Below are positions 1 through 5,742 of a stretch of DNA of 5,742 bases, in pieces. The stretch comes from Actinomycetota bacterium. GTDB taxonomy: Bacteria; Actinomycetota; Actinomycetes; Nanopelagicales; Nanopelagicaceae. Within the stretch, counting starts at the first letter, position 1. The number at the start of each line of letters is the position of its first letter. Location of the stretch: assembly GCA_005777515.1 (NCBI GenBank), contig SXMA01000049.1:1-5742 (forward strand), written 5' to 3'. Below the pieces are notes generated by a model. It was not told where the DNA came from and made no database searches. It saw only the letters and a program-made list of their open reading frames with translations. Both the position numbers and the translations under genes were made by a program.

Positions 1-414
1 GAACCTCGCTTAGATGAAAAAGGGCGCTTGATTCTTCCCGCCAAATTCCGTGATGAGTTGGCATCAGGTTTAGTAATTACTAAAGGACAAGAGCGTTGTT
101 TATTTGTTTTTCCATCTGCTGAATTTGCACGAATTACTGAGCAGCTAAAACAAGCGCCACTTACTGCAAAAGCAGCTCGCGATTACATGCGCGTGATGTT
201 TGCCGGTGCACATGATGAAATTCCAGATAAGCAAGGTCGCGTAATGATTCCTGCCGGCTTAAGAGAGTATGCAGATTTAGAAAAAGATTGCGTGGTAATT
301 GGCGCAAATACTCGAGTTGAAATTTGGGATTCCAAAGCTTGGAAGAGCTATCTAAAAGATCGCGAAAAAGGCTTTGCTGATGTTTCTGAGGAGGTATTTC
401 CAGGCCTCTTTTAA
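1..414 (+). CDS. mraZ: MraZ transcriptional regulator of the dcw cluster (5' partial)
   Basis: MraZ is a DNA-binding protein with two AbrB-like half-repeats. In studied bacteria it binds repeats upstream of its own gene and controls the division/cell wall operon. The frame is open from base 1, where the codons read [16 protein letters not shown], so the gene starts before the window; the TTG at 28 lies inside the first conserved motif and is not the start. 137 residues are visible. Against a family length of about 143, only about six N-terminal residues are missing. Both signature motifs are present: DEKGRLILP at visible residues 5-13 and DKQGRVMIP at 76-84, the hallmark of the duplicated fold. 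QERCLFVFP follows the first repeat and VEIWD the second. The stop is TAA at 412-414. It is the first gene of the cluster and is separated from rsmH by a structured 178-bp gap. Its operator would lie upstream, outside the window. Confidence 0.96.
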   Translation, partial: EPRLDEKGRLILPAKFRDELASGLVITKGQERCLFVFPSAEFARITEQLKQAPLTAKAARDYMRVMFAGAHDEIPDKQGRVMIPAGLREYADLEKDCVVIGANTRVEIWDSKAWKSYLKDREKGFADVSEEVFPGLF

Positions 415-439
415 CAAGGGGCAAAAAAAGAAAAATCTC

Positions 440-541
440 CTCTCTCCTCTGGCCACCGCCGACCTTCAAATAAACGGCGCCCCTTCCCCGGTGCCGTTTA
501 TCCCCCGCAATCCGTCGGCCGGCGGTGACCAGAGTAGAGAG
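440..541 (+). promoter_or_regulatory. Large nested stem-loop in the rsmH leader; candidate mraW-type cis-regulatory RNA
   Basis: Seen directly: bases 440-460 pair with 521-541 (21 positions with two mismatches, 446/535 and 453/528). The stem continues as 461-463 with 514-516 across a bulged GGCC at 517-520. Inside it a second hairpin pairs 470-481 with 490-501 (12 bp including one G-U pair) around the 8-base loop CCTTCCCC. G+C is 64 of 100 bases over 441-540, far above the neighbouring genes. No T-tract follows on the + strand, so this is not a + strand intrinsic terminator. Known: a conserved RNA structure called the mraW motif has been described upstream of mraW (rsmH) in actinobacteria, and position and context fit it. 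Inference: this is that element or a functional equivalent, tuning transcription or translation of rsmH and the genes after it. I could not check the consensus. The structure is well supported; its identity is only moderately so. Confidence 0.65.
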
Positions 542-578
542 TAAGAAGAAAACTCAAGCAGAAAAAAACTACGAAGAA

Positions 579-585
579 GAAGGAG
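579..585 (+). promoter_or_regulatory. Shine-Dalgarno site for rsmH
   Basis: GAAGGAG at 579-585 sits 7 bases before the ATG at 593 and is the best ribosome binding site in the window. It fixes the rsmH start. It closes a purine-rich, probably unstructured leader (about 80% A+G over 541-590) that follows the large stem-loop. The complementary CTCCT occurs twice near the 5' arm of that stem-loop (437-441 and 444-448), so this site could in principle be masked by an alternative fold. Confidence 0.85.
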
Positions 586-592
586 TGTAGGG

Positions 593-1540
593 ATGAAGCT
601 AGAACACACATCAGTTCTGCTTAATCGCTGCATCACTGTCTTATCAACCTCACTAGAAAATAAAGAGAAGCCAGTTTTAGTCGATGCCACCTTAGGTCTA
701 GGCGGTCACTCGCTAGCGCTACTAGAGAAGTTTCCAAAGTTAAAGATAATTGGCATCGATAGAGATAAGAGCGCAATTGATAAAGCCAGTCAACGTCTAT
801 CTTCTCATTTAGATCGCATCACAATTTTTCATGCTGTTTATGACCAGACCCCAAAACTCCTTGATTCTCTTGGGATTTCATCGGTTGATGGCATTCTCTT
901 TGATTTAGGCACCTCCTCGATGCAGTTGGATCAATCTGAGCGTGGCTTCTCCTACGCTCAGAGCGCTCCACTTGATATGCGTATGGATCAAAGCAGTGGG
1001 ATCACCGCTCAAGAGATTATCGATAGCTACTCCAGAGGCGAGTTGATTCGCATTATTCGCAGCTATGGCGAAGAGAAATTTGCTCAAAGAATTGTCGATA
1101 ACATCATTGAGGCAAGAGCAAGTGGTTTGATAAAAAGCACAAGTGATCTTGCAGATTTGATTAAGCGATCTATCCCAGCTCCGGCAAGACGACTTGGGGG
1201 AAATCCTGCTAAGCGGACTTTCCAAGCACTTCGCATCGAGGTTAATCAAGAGCTAGCGATCTTGGAGCGAGCAATCCCTGCCTGCCTTCAGCGCTTAAAT
1301 GTTGGTGGCCGCATGGTTGTGATGTCATTCCAATCGCTGGAAGACAAGATTGTTAAAAACTTCTTCACGCAAGCAACTGAATCAAAGACCCCACTCGGTC
1401 TTCCAGTCGAGATTAAAGCTCTTTCTGCAAAGTTCTCTCTGGTATTTAACGGAAGTCAGAAGGCCAGTGATGCTGAGATTTTAGATAACTCTCGGGCGAA
1501 GTCGGTAAGACTTAGAGCGATTGAGCGGGTGGCTGCCTAA
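593..1540 (+). CDS. rsmH: 16S rRNA (cytosine1402-N4)-methyltransferase RsmH (MraW)
   Basis: RsmH uses S-adenosylmethionine to methylate N4 of C1402 (E. coli numbering) in 16S rRNA, in the decoding centre of the small subunit; it acts in the cytoplasm. The 315 residues match the usual length of about 310. Visible motifs in order: HTSVLL at 5-10 near the N-terminus; the SAM-binding loop DATLGLGGHS at 31-40; GIDRD at 53-57, the acidic end of the second strand; ILFDLGTSSMQLD at 100-112 followed by ERGFSY; PLDMRMD; the family motif NPAKRTFQALRIEVNQEL at 204-221; and VVMSFQSLEDKIVK around 242-255. The FQSLED variant, where many bacteria have FHSLED, is common in actinobacteria. The ATG at 593 is chosen because of the Shine-Dalgarno site 7 bases upstream and because the conserved HTSVLL lies right after it. 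The TAA stop shares its last base with the ftsL start. Confidence 0.98.
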   Translation: MKLEHTSVLLNRCITVLSTSLENKEKPVLVDATLGLGGHSLALLEKFPKLKIIGIDRDKSAIDKASQRLSSHLDRITIFHAVYDQTPKLLDSLGISSVDGILFDLGTSSMQLDQSERGFSYAQSAPLDMRMDQSSGITAQEIIDSYSRGELIRIIRSYGEEKFAQRIVDNIIEARASGLIKSTSDLADLIKRSIPAPARRLGGNPAKRTFQALRIEVNQELAILERAIPACLQRLNVGGRMVVMSFQSLEDKIVKNFFTQATESKTPLGLPVEIKALSAKFSLVFNGSQKASDAEILDNSRAKSVRLRAIERVAA

Positions 1541-1962
1541 TGGCTCTCTCTGTTCTTAGTCCAGCATTTGAGCGCTCCAAGAAATTTGCAATTCAGAAGT
1601 CATCAAAGGTAATCCTTAAACTTGTCCCAGAGCTTCGCCCAACTCCAGGTCAACAAGCAACTGATCGCCTCTTTTATTCAATAGTTGGTGCCACATTAGC
1701 CCTTGGCCTACTTGGACTTTTGGGCATAAATATTCTTCTAGGAAATGATGCAGTAAAAGTTAGAGAGCTCAAGATCGAAGCAATCATGATTAATGAAGAG
1801 CGGGAAGAGGCGCTTAGGCAGGTGGCCCTACTTTCAACTTCAGAGTCTCTGGCAGAGCGAGCAATTTCACTTGGAATGATTCCAAGTAGTTCACCAACAT
1901 TTCTTGATATTTCAGAGCCAATTCCACTTGAGGTAGAGAAGGCGGCTAAAGCCAAACCATGA
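1540..1962 (+). CDS. ftsL: FtsL-like single-pass cell division protein
   Basis: 140 residues with little family-specific sequence, identified by topology and position. A cytoplasmic N-terminal tail of about 44 residues, rich in Lys and Arg, is followed by one membrane segment at about 45-67 (glycine- and leucine-rich). A charged heptad-like stretch at about 72-98 (VRELKIEA...EEREEALRQVALL) could form a coiled coil outside the membrane. LGMIP at 111-115 matches the short conserved patch of FtsL/DivIC proteins. FtsL works with FtsB/DivIC and FtsQ to activate FtsW and FtsI at the septum, and the slot between rsmH and ftsI is the standard place for ftsL. The ATG at 1540 overlaps the rsmH stop by one base (TAATG). 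GGGTGG at 1527-1532 is a modest ribosome site 7 bases upstream. The gene ends in an ATGA overlap with ftsI. It could also be called a septum formation initiator family protein; the role is an inference from layout and context. Confidence 0.85.
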   Translation: MALSVLSPAFERSKKFAIQKSSKVILKLVPELRPTPGQQATDRLFYSIVGATLALGLLGLLGINILLGNDAVKVRELKIEAIMINEEREEALRQVALLSTSESLAERAISLGMIPSSSPTFLDISEPIPLEVEKAAKAKP

Positions 1963-3806
1963 GCCACCATAAGTTAGTTGAAAAGAGGATTAGCTATCTT
2001 GTCGCTATCTCGCTAGTAATTCTCATAGCTTTTGCAGTTCGATTAATTGATATCCAAGGAGTTAGGGCGGCGGGCATTGCAAATAAAGCTCAAAATGAGC
2101 TAACTAAGAAATCGGTGATCATGGCTCCAAGGGGCGCGATCACAGATATCAATGGCACCGAGTTTGCTAGAAGTGTTACCGCCTATCGAATCCTGGTTGA
2201 TCAAGCAATCGTGGATCATCCAAAGGAACTAGCCGAACTTGCAGCACCAATTTTAGATGTTGATCAAAGCTGGCTTAAAGATCAATTAATTGGCAAGAGG
2301 CGTTATGTAGTCATTAGCCAAGCAGTCAAACCTGAAGTCTGGAGAAAACTTGAAGCAGCTGTAGATACCTACAATGAAGAAGTTGCTAAAAGTGAAAATG
2401 GCCTTGCTAAGAGATTAATGGGCTTCTTTGCCGAGCGAATCTATATTCGTGAATACCCTGAAGGTGAGTTGGCTGCTGCAGTAATAGGCTTTATCAATCG
2501 GGCTGGAGTTGGCGCTGCAGGTCTTGAATACAGCATGAATTCCACTCTAAGCGGAGTTGATGGCCTCTACACCTATGCAAATGCAGCAGGAACAATAATT
2601 CCTGGAACGCAGAAGATAACCGCAGAGGCAGTACGTGGAAATACCGTCAGATTGACGATTGATAGAGATGTGCAATGGGTAGCGCAAGAGGCGATTAGAA
2701 CGGTAGTAAAGAGCTCTCGGGCGCTCTCGGGAACTGTTGTTGTTATGGATCCAAAATCTGGCCAAGTTCTAGCACATGCTACTTATCCCTCATTTACGCC
2801 AGGTGATACCAAGGGAGTAGATCCTTATCGCTGGCAGAACCCTTCAGTTCAAGAAGTCTATGAACCAGGCTCTACTGGCAAAGTCATGACCATTGCTGCT
2901 GCAGTTGAAGAGGGAAAGATTTCACCTGAAACGGTTATGACTATTCCTTGGAAATTGAAGCGCTCAAATAAAACATTTAGCGATCATGAGAAACATCCCA
3001 CGCAGAAATTAACCCTAACCGGCGCCCTTGCCGTATCAAGTAATACTGGCGCCATAAAAGTGGGGGAGATGCTCTCTAATGACACGCTTCACTCTTATCT
3101 AAAGAAGTTTGGTATCGCTGAGAAAGCCAATTCAGGTCTTCCTGGTGAGGAATCTGGAAAATTACTGGATGTTAAAGATTGGTCAGGAACAACTGCGCCA
3201 ACGGTGGCATTCGGTCAGGGCTACTCACTCACAGCTCTTCAAGCAACATCGGTGTTTGCAACTATTGCAAATGATGGCCTTCGTGTAACACCAACGGTCA
3301 TAGCAGGAATTAGCGATGGAGCAGGGCGCTATACCCCAGCAAGTCAACAAAAGTCAGTGAGAGTTATTAGTCCCGATACTGCAAAGAAGATGCGCCTAAT
3401 GATGGAGAGCGTTGCAACTAATCGGGGAACTGCTGCTTCAGCTGCAATTGAAGGCTACCGAGTGGCAGGAAAAACTGGAACCGCTCAGAGATACAACCCA
3501 AAGTGTGGTTGCTATAGCGGATACACCGCCTCCTTTATCGGTTTTGCCCCAGCTGATAGGCCCGAGTATGTAGTTTCAGTAACTATTCAAGATCCAAAAG
3601 GACTTCATTGGGGTGGCTATCTTGGTGGACCGGTATTTAAAAAAGTTATGAGTTTTGTGCTAAAAGATAAAGCAATTAGACCAACGGCGCCGGCAACTCT
3701 TACCTATGCTCTAAATGCAAAAGAATTAAGGACAAAGATCGAATTGATGACTGGTGGCGCCCAAGCATCAGGGGCAAAGCGAGATAAAGCGAGTGAAAAT
3801 GGCTGA
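1959..3806 (+). CDS. ftsI: FtsI / class B penicillin-binding protein, septal peptidoglycan D,D-transpeptidase
   Basis: FtsI crosslinks peptidoglycan stem peptides at the division septum, outside the membrane, in partnership with the glycosyltransferase FtsW; beta-lactams acylate its active serine. 615 residues, normal for the family. A short basic N-terminus (VEKR) precedes one uncleaved membrane anchor at about 13-30. The class B dimerisation domain opens with RGAITDINGTEFA at 58-70. The transpeptidase domain starts near 257 (SGTVVVMDPKSG). Its catalytic motifs are all present: S305-T-G-K308 (the nucleophile Ser and general base Lys), S360-S-N362 and K505-T-G-T508, with VAFGQGYSLTALQ between the last two. 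I see no C-terminal PASTA domain; the tail is short and polar. The Gly in STGK and the Cys-Gly-Cys at 516-518 just after KTGT are worth noting. The start is the ATG of the ATGA overlap with ftsL. No well-placed Shine-Dalgarno sequence is visible, so translation is probably coupled. The 3' end overlaps murE. Confidence 0.97.
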   Translation: MSHHKLVEKRISYLVAISLVILIAFAVRLIDIQGVRAAGIANKAQNELTKKSVIMAPRGAITDINGTEFARSVTAYRILVDQAIVDHPKELAELAAPILDVDQSWLKDQLIGKRRYVVISQAVKPEVWRKLEAAVDTYNEEVAKSENGLAKRLMGFFAERIYIREYPEGELAAAVIGFINRAGVGAAGLEYSMNSTLSGVDGLYTYANAAGTIIPGTQKITAEAVRGNTVRLTIDRDVQWVAQEAIRTVVKSSRALSGTVVVMDPKSGQVLAHATYPSFTPGDTKGVDPYRWQNPSVQEVYEPGSTGKVMTIAAAVEEGKISPETVMTIPWKLKRSNKTFSDHEKHPTQKLTLTGALAVSSNTGAIKVGEMLSNDTLHSYLKKFGIAEKANSGLPGEESGKLLDVKDWSGTTAPTVAFGQGYSLTALQATSVFATIANDGLRVTPTVIAGISDGAGRYTPASQQKSVRVISPDTAKKMRLMMESVATNRGTAASAAIEGYRVAGKTGTAQRYNPKCGCYSGYTASFIGFAPADRPEYVVSVTIQDPKGLHWGGYLGGPVFKKVMSFVLKDKAIRPTAPATLTYALNAKELRTKIELMTGGAQASGAKRDKASENG

Positions 3807-5304
3807 GATGCGTCGCTTTGAAGCTAATGTTAAAAAGCTCGGCGATGTTGCATCATTTCTAGGCGCAAAAGTTAATCAAGAATTTGAATCTTTTGAAGTA
3901 GCTGGTCTCTCTAGTTCATCAAATAGAGTAGCAGCAGGAGAATTATTCATAGCGCTACCTGGGGAAAAACATCATGGAGCAAGATTTGCCCTAGATGCCA
4001 AAAACTCTGGCGCAATTGCCATACTCACCGATATTGAGGGCTTAGATCTTGCCTCCAAGTCACTTGGCAATTTTCCAATTCTTGTCGTAGAGAACCCAAG
4101 AAGCAAAATTGGTTATTTAGCTGATTGGTTTCATAACTCTCCAAGCAGAGCCTTATTTCTTGCAGGAATTACCGGTACTAACGGTAAAACTACAACCTCA
4201 TATCTACTAAAGCAGATTTGGGAGTTTGCTGGGGTGAAGGCTGGCCTCATTGGAACGATTGGAATTGAAATAGGCGAGGAGCAATTTAACGCCAGCCACA
4301 CCACTCCTGAAGCTGATCAACTTCATAATATTCTCTCGATTATGCAAGAAAGAAAGATTCGCGCAGCTGCTATTGAAGTAAGTAGCCACGCGCTTTCACT
4401 TAATAGAGTAGCTGGCGCTTACTTCTCTGCTACTGCTTTTACCAATTTGACCCAAGATCATCTAGATTTTCATGGAGACATGGAAAATTACTACCAAGCC
4501 AAGAAGAAGTTATTTGACTCGACGCGCAGTCAGGCCTCATTCATCAATCTTGATGATCCCTACGGGCTTCGCCTCGCAGCGGAGATTTCACTGCCATTAA
4601 AAACTATCTCTAGAAAGAGCAGTAAAGCTAGTTGGTACTATCAGGATATTAAGGTCACTCCGCGGGGATATGGCGTGGAAGTTAGAGGATCCGGCGGCAT
4701 CTTAATTTCTGGTGAGTTAAATCTGATTGGCGAGCACAACTTAGATAACGCTCTTTTGGCTATGGCCATTGCTTTCGAAAGTGGCGTAGATCCACTTGTA
4801 ATTGGAAACTCTTTAGCAACTCTTAAGGCTGCTCCAGGTCGCCTCGAGAGTGTTGATTGTGGTCAAGACTTTCTAGCTTTAGTTGATTACGCTCATACTC
4901 CAGATGCAGTTAAAAAAGTTCTTGCAACACTTAGGGCAAGTACCAACTCGAAGTTGATTGCAATCCTTGGATGCGGCGGCAATCGCGATAAATCAAAGCG
5001 CCCTCTAATGGGTAAAGCGCTACTTTCTGGAAGTGATATCGCCATATTTACTAGCGATAATCCAAGAGATGAAGATCCAGAACAAATCCTAAAGGAGATG
5101 ACCGGATCACTAAAGCTCTCTGCTCCAAGTGCTGTAATCAGTGATCGCCAATCAGCAATTAAATATGGAGTGGAGAGGGCTGAGGCTGGAGATATTTTAG
5201 TAATTCTGGGCAAGGGCCACGAAACCGGTCAAGAAATAAAGGGCGTCAAACTTGCTTTTAGTGACCAAGAAGTTTTACAGAAGTGCATCGAGGCCAAATT
5301 GTGA
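3799..5304 (+). CDS. murE: UDP-MurNAc-L-Ala-D-Glu:meso-diaminopimelate ligase MurE
   Basis: MurE is the cytoplasmic ATP-dependent ligase that adds the third residue to UDP-MurNAc-L-Ala-D-Glu. From the ATG at 3799 it has 501 residues, typical of the family. Motifs in order: SSSSNRV with ELFIALPG in the N-terminal UDP-binding domain; the ATP loop GITGTNGKTTT at 123-133; HTTPEADQL at 167-175; EVSSHAL at 193-199; TQDHLDFHGD at 218-227; and AKKKLF at 234-239, whose Lys235 is the expected carbamylated lysine. Then come DYAHTPDA at 363-370, GCGGNRDKSKRP, DNPRDEDP at 420-427 and GKGHETGQE at 471-479. DNPR is the known signature for meso-diaminopimelate; lysine-adding enzymes differ there. Other in-frame starts are GTG 3754 (a long overlap with ftsI), GTG 3793 and ATG 3808. 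ATG 3799 gives an 8-base overlap with ftsI and a normal length, but no strong Shine-Dalgarno sequence decides it. It ends in a GTGA overlap with murF. Confidence 0.96.
   Translation: MAEMRRFEANVKKLGDVASFLGAKVNQEFESFEVAGLSSSSNRVAAGELFIALPGEKHHGARFALDAKNSGAIAILTDIEGLDLASKSLGNFPILVVENPRSKIGYLADWFHNSPSRALFLAGITGTNGKTTTSYLLKQIWEFAGVKAGLIGTIGIEIGEEQFNASHTTPEADQLHNILSIMQERKIRAAAIEVSSHALSLNRVAGAYFSATAFTNLTQDHLDFHGDMENYYQAKKKLFDSTRSQASFINLDDPYGLRLAAEISLPLKTISRKSSKASWYYQDIKVTPRGYGVEVRGSGGILISGELNLIGEHNLDNALLAMAIAFESGVDPLVIGNSLATLKAAPGRLESVDCGQDFLALVDYAHTPDAVKKVLATLRASTNSKLIAILGCGGNRDKSKRPLMGKALLSGSDIAIFTSDNPRDEDPEQILKEMTGSLKLSAPSAVISDRQSAIKYGVERAEAGDILVILGKGHETGQEIKGVKLAFSDQEVLQKCIEAKL
5290..5293 (+). 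promoter_or_regulatory. Shine-Dalgarno site for murF
   Basis: GAGG at 5290-5293, inside the end of murE, lies 7 bases before GTG 5301 but 16 bases before the next in-frame ATG at 5310. The spacing supports the GTG as the murF start, which makes a 4-base GTGA overlap with the murE stop. Confidence 0.55.
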
Positions 5305-5742
5305 TTGAAATGAAGATAGAGCAGATGGCTCAGATTATGGAGGGCAGCGCCCACGGCCAAGCTGAGATTACAAATACAACAGTCTTTCAATTCGATTCAA
5401 GGCAGATTAATTCAGGAGATATCTTCCTTGCACTAAGGGGCGAGAAAGCCGATGGCCATGAGTTTGTATCTGATGCAAGCGCAAGGGGAGCATCGCTGAG
5501 TATCGTTAATCGCCCAGTTCCAACTGCCCACATTTTGGTAGGCGATGTATTACTATCTTTAGCCAAATTAGCAGCCTATGTAAGACGAGAAATGAGAGAC
5601 CTAAAAGTTATTGGAATAACGGGAAGCCAAGGTAAGACAACAACTAAAGACTTATTACTTTCTATTCTTAAGGCTGAAGGAGAAACCGTTGCCTCTATTG
5701 GATCTTTCAATAATGAACTTGGAGTCCCGTTAACTCTTCTTC
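5301..5742 (+). CDS. murF: UDP-MurNAc-tripeptide:D-Ala-D-Ala ligase MurF (3' partial)
   Basis: MurF is the cytoplasmic ATP-dependent ligase that adds D-Ala-D-Ala to the UDP-MurNAc tripeptide made by MurE, completing the pentapeptide. The frame is open from GTG 5301 to the window end, with 147 full codons visible. The family is around 450-500 residues, so about a third is present. The N-terminal substrate-binding domain shows FDSRQINSGDIFLALRGEKADGHEF at 31-55 in the pattern shared by MurE and MurF, with D32-S33-R34 prominent. The ATP loop GITGSQGKTTTKD is at 105-117; the Lys after the TTT is typical of MurF. FNNELGVPLTLL at 136-147 matches the MurF-specific NNE-G-PLT motif and separates it from MurC, MurD and MurE. 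Gln110 stands where a Ser is common in the loop, but the Gly-Lys-Thr core is intact. The start overlaps the murE stop by 4 bases and has GAGG 7 bases upstream. ATG 5310 is an alternative that would remove three residues. Confidence 0.96.
   Translation, partial: MIEMKIEQMAQIMEGSAHGQAEITNTTVFQFDSRQINSGDIFLALRGEKADGHEFVSDASARGASLSIVNRPVPTAHILVGDVLLSLAKLAAYVRREMRDLKVIGITGSQGKTTTKDLLLSILKAEGETVASIGSFNNELGVPLTLL

Noticed and set aside
388..394. GAGGAGG as a strong ribosome binding site for a small gene after mraZ
   Set aside because: No ATG, GTG or TTG lies at a suitable distance downstream, and it encodes the conserved acidic end of MraZ.
388..412. GAGG/CCTC hairpin followed by TTTT at the end of mraZ, as a terminator
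   Set aside because: The stem is only about 4 good pairs with a 10-base loop and lies in coding sequence. It is too weak to call a terminator.
28..414. TTG at 28 as the mraZ start
   Set aside because: The frame is open to base 1 and the upstream codons encode the conserved EPRLDEKGR, so the true start lies outside the window.
470..501. Inner hairpin as an intrinsic terminator between mraZ and rsmH
   Set aside because: The stem is strong but is followed by TCCCCCGC rather than a T-run, and it is nested within a larger stem.
491..544. Short GTG-started frames in the gap (491-544 and 525-590) as leader peptides
   Set aside because: Neither has a Shine-Dalgarno sequence and both start inside the stem. 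The Lys/Glu content of the second is just the purine tract translated.
161..690. Minus-strand open frames at 161-469 and 466-690 covering the mraZ-rsmH gap
   Set aside because: They lie opposite clear genes or the hairpin region, have no recognisable domain, and their proteins look like reversed coding sequence or low-complexity translation.
905..1249. Minus-strand open frame inside rsmH (others at 1674-1970, 2547-2765, 4207-4389 and 4893-5213)
   Set aside because: All sit wholly or almost wholly inside well-supported + strand genes, without ribosome sites or family motifs; they are shadows of those genes.
1..5742. Mobile elements, CRISPR arrays, tRNA or rRNA genes, or a novel defence-type system
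   Set aside because: No transposase, regularly spaced repeats, tRNA-like folds or foreign genes were seen. All coding space is explained by the conserved dcw cluster.

Overview
This window is the start of a division and cell wall (dcw) gene cluster, all on the + strand: mraZ (5' end missing) - rsmH - ftsL-like - ftsI - murE - murF (3' end missing). This gene order is the classic one. The protein motifs look actinobacterial: the MraZ N-terminus, the FQSLED form of the RsmH C-terminal motif, a weakly conserved FtsL with a long N-terminal tail, and the GKGHETGQ form of MurE. Sampled lines give a G+C of roughly 37-52%, averaging in the mid-40s, which is low for that phylum. Together with the tight packing, this suggests a streamlined, lower-GC actinobacterium such as the freshwater planktonic acI group (Planktophila/Nanopelagicus type). 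That placement is an inference and no marker here proves it.

Layout: bases 1-414 hold the MraZ regulator, lacking about six N-terminal residues. Bases 415-592 are the only real intergenic gap (178 bp). It holds a large GC-rich nested stem-loop (440-541), then a purine-rich leader with a good Shine-Dalgarno sequence for rsmH. From 593 onward the genes run with no gaps: rsmH/ftsL overlap by 1 base (TAATG), ftsL/ftsI by 4 (ATGA), ftsI/murE by about 8, and murE/murF by 4 (GTGA). This implies one polycistronic message with translational coupling. I see no internal terminator or promoter.

How the genes work together: MraZ is the transcriptional regulator of the cluster. RsmH methylates 16S rRNA. 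The FtsL-like protein is a single-pass divisome protein that acts with FtsI, the septal transpeptidase. MurE and MurF add the third residue and the D-Ala-D-Ala dipeptide to the UDP-MurNAc precursor that FtsI later crosslinks. The DNPR motif of MurE predicts meso-diaminopimelate as the third residue.

The coding genes are ordinary for a dcw cluster. The item most worth a second look is the structured leader before rsmH. Its position and host type fit the published actinobacterial mraW RNA motif, but I could not compare it with that consensus.
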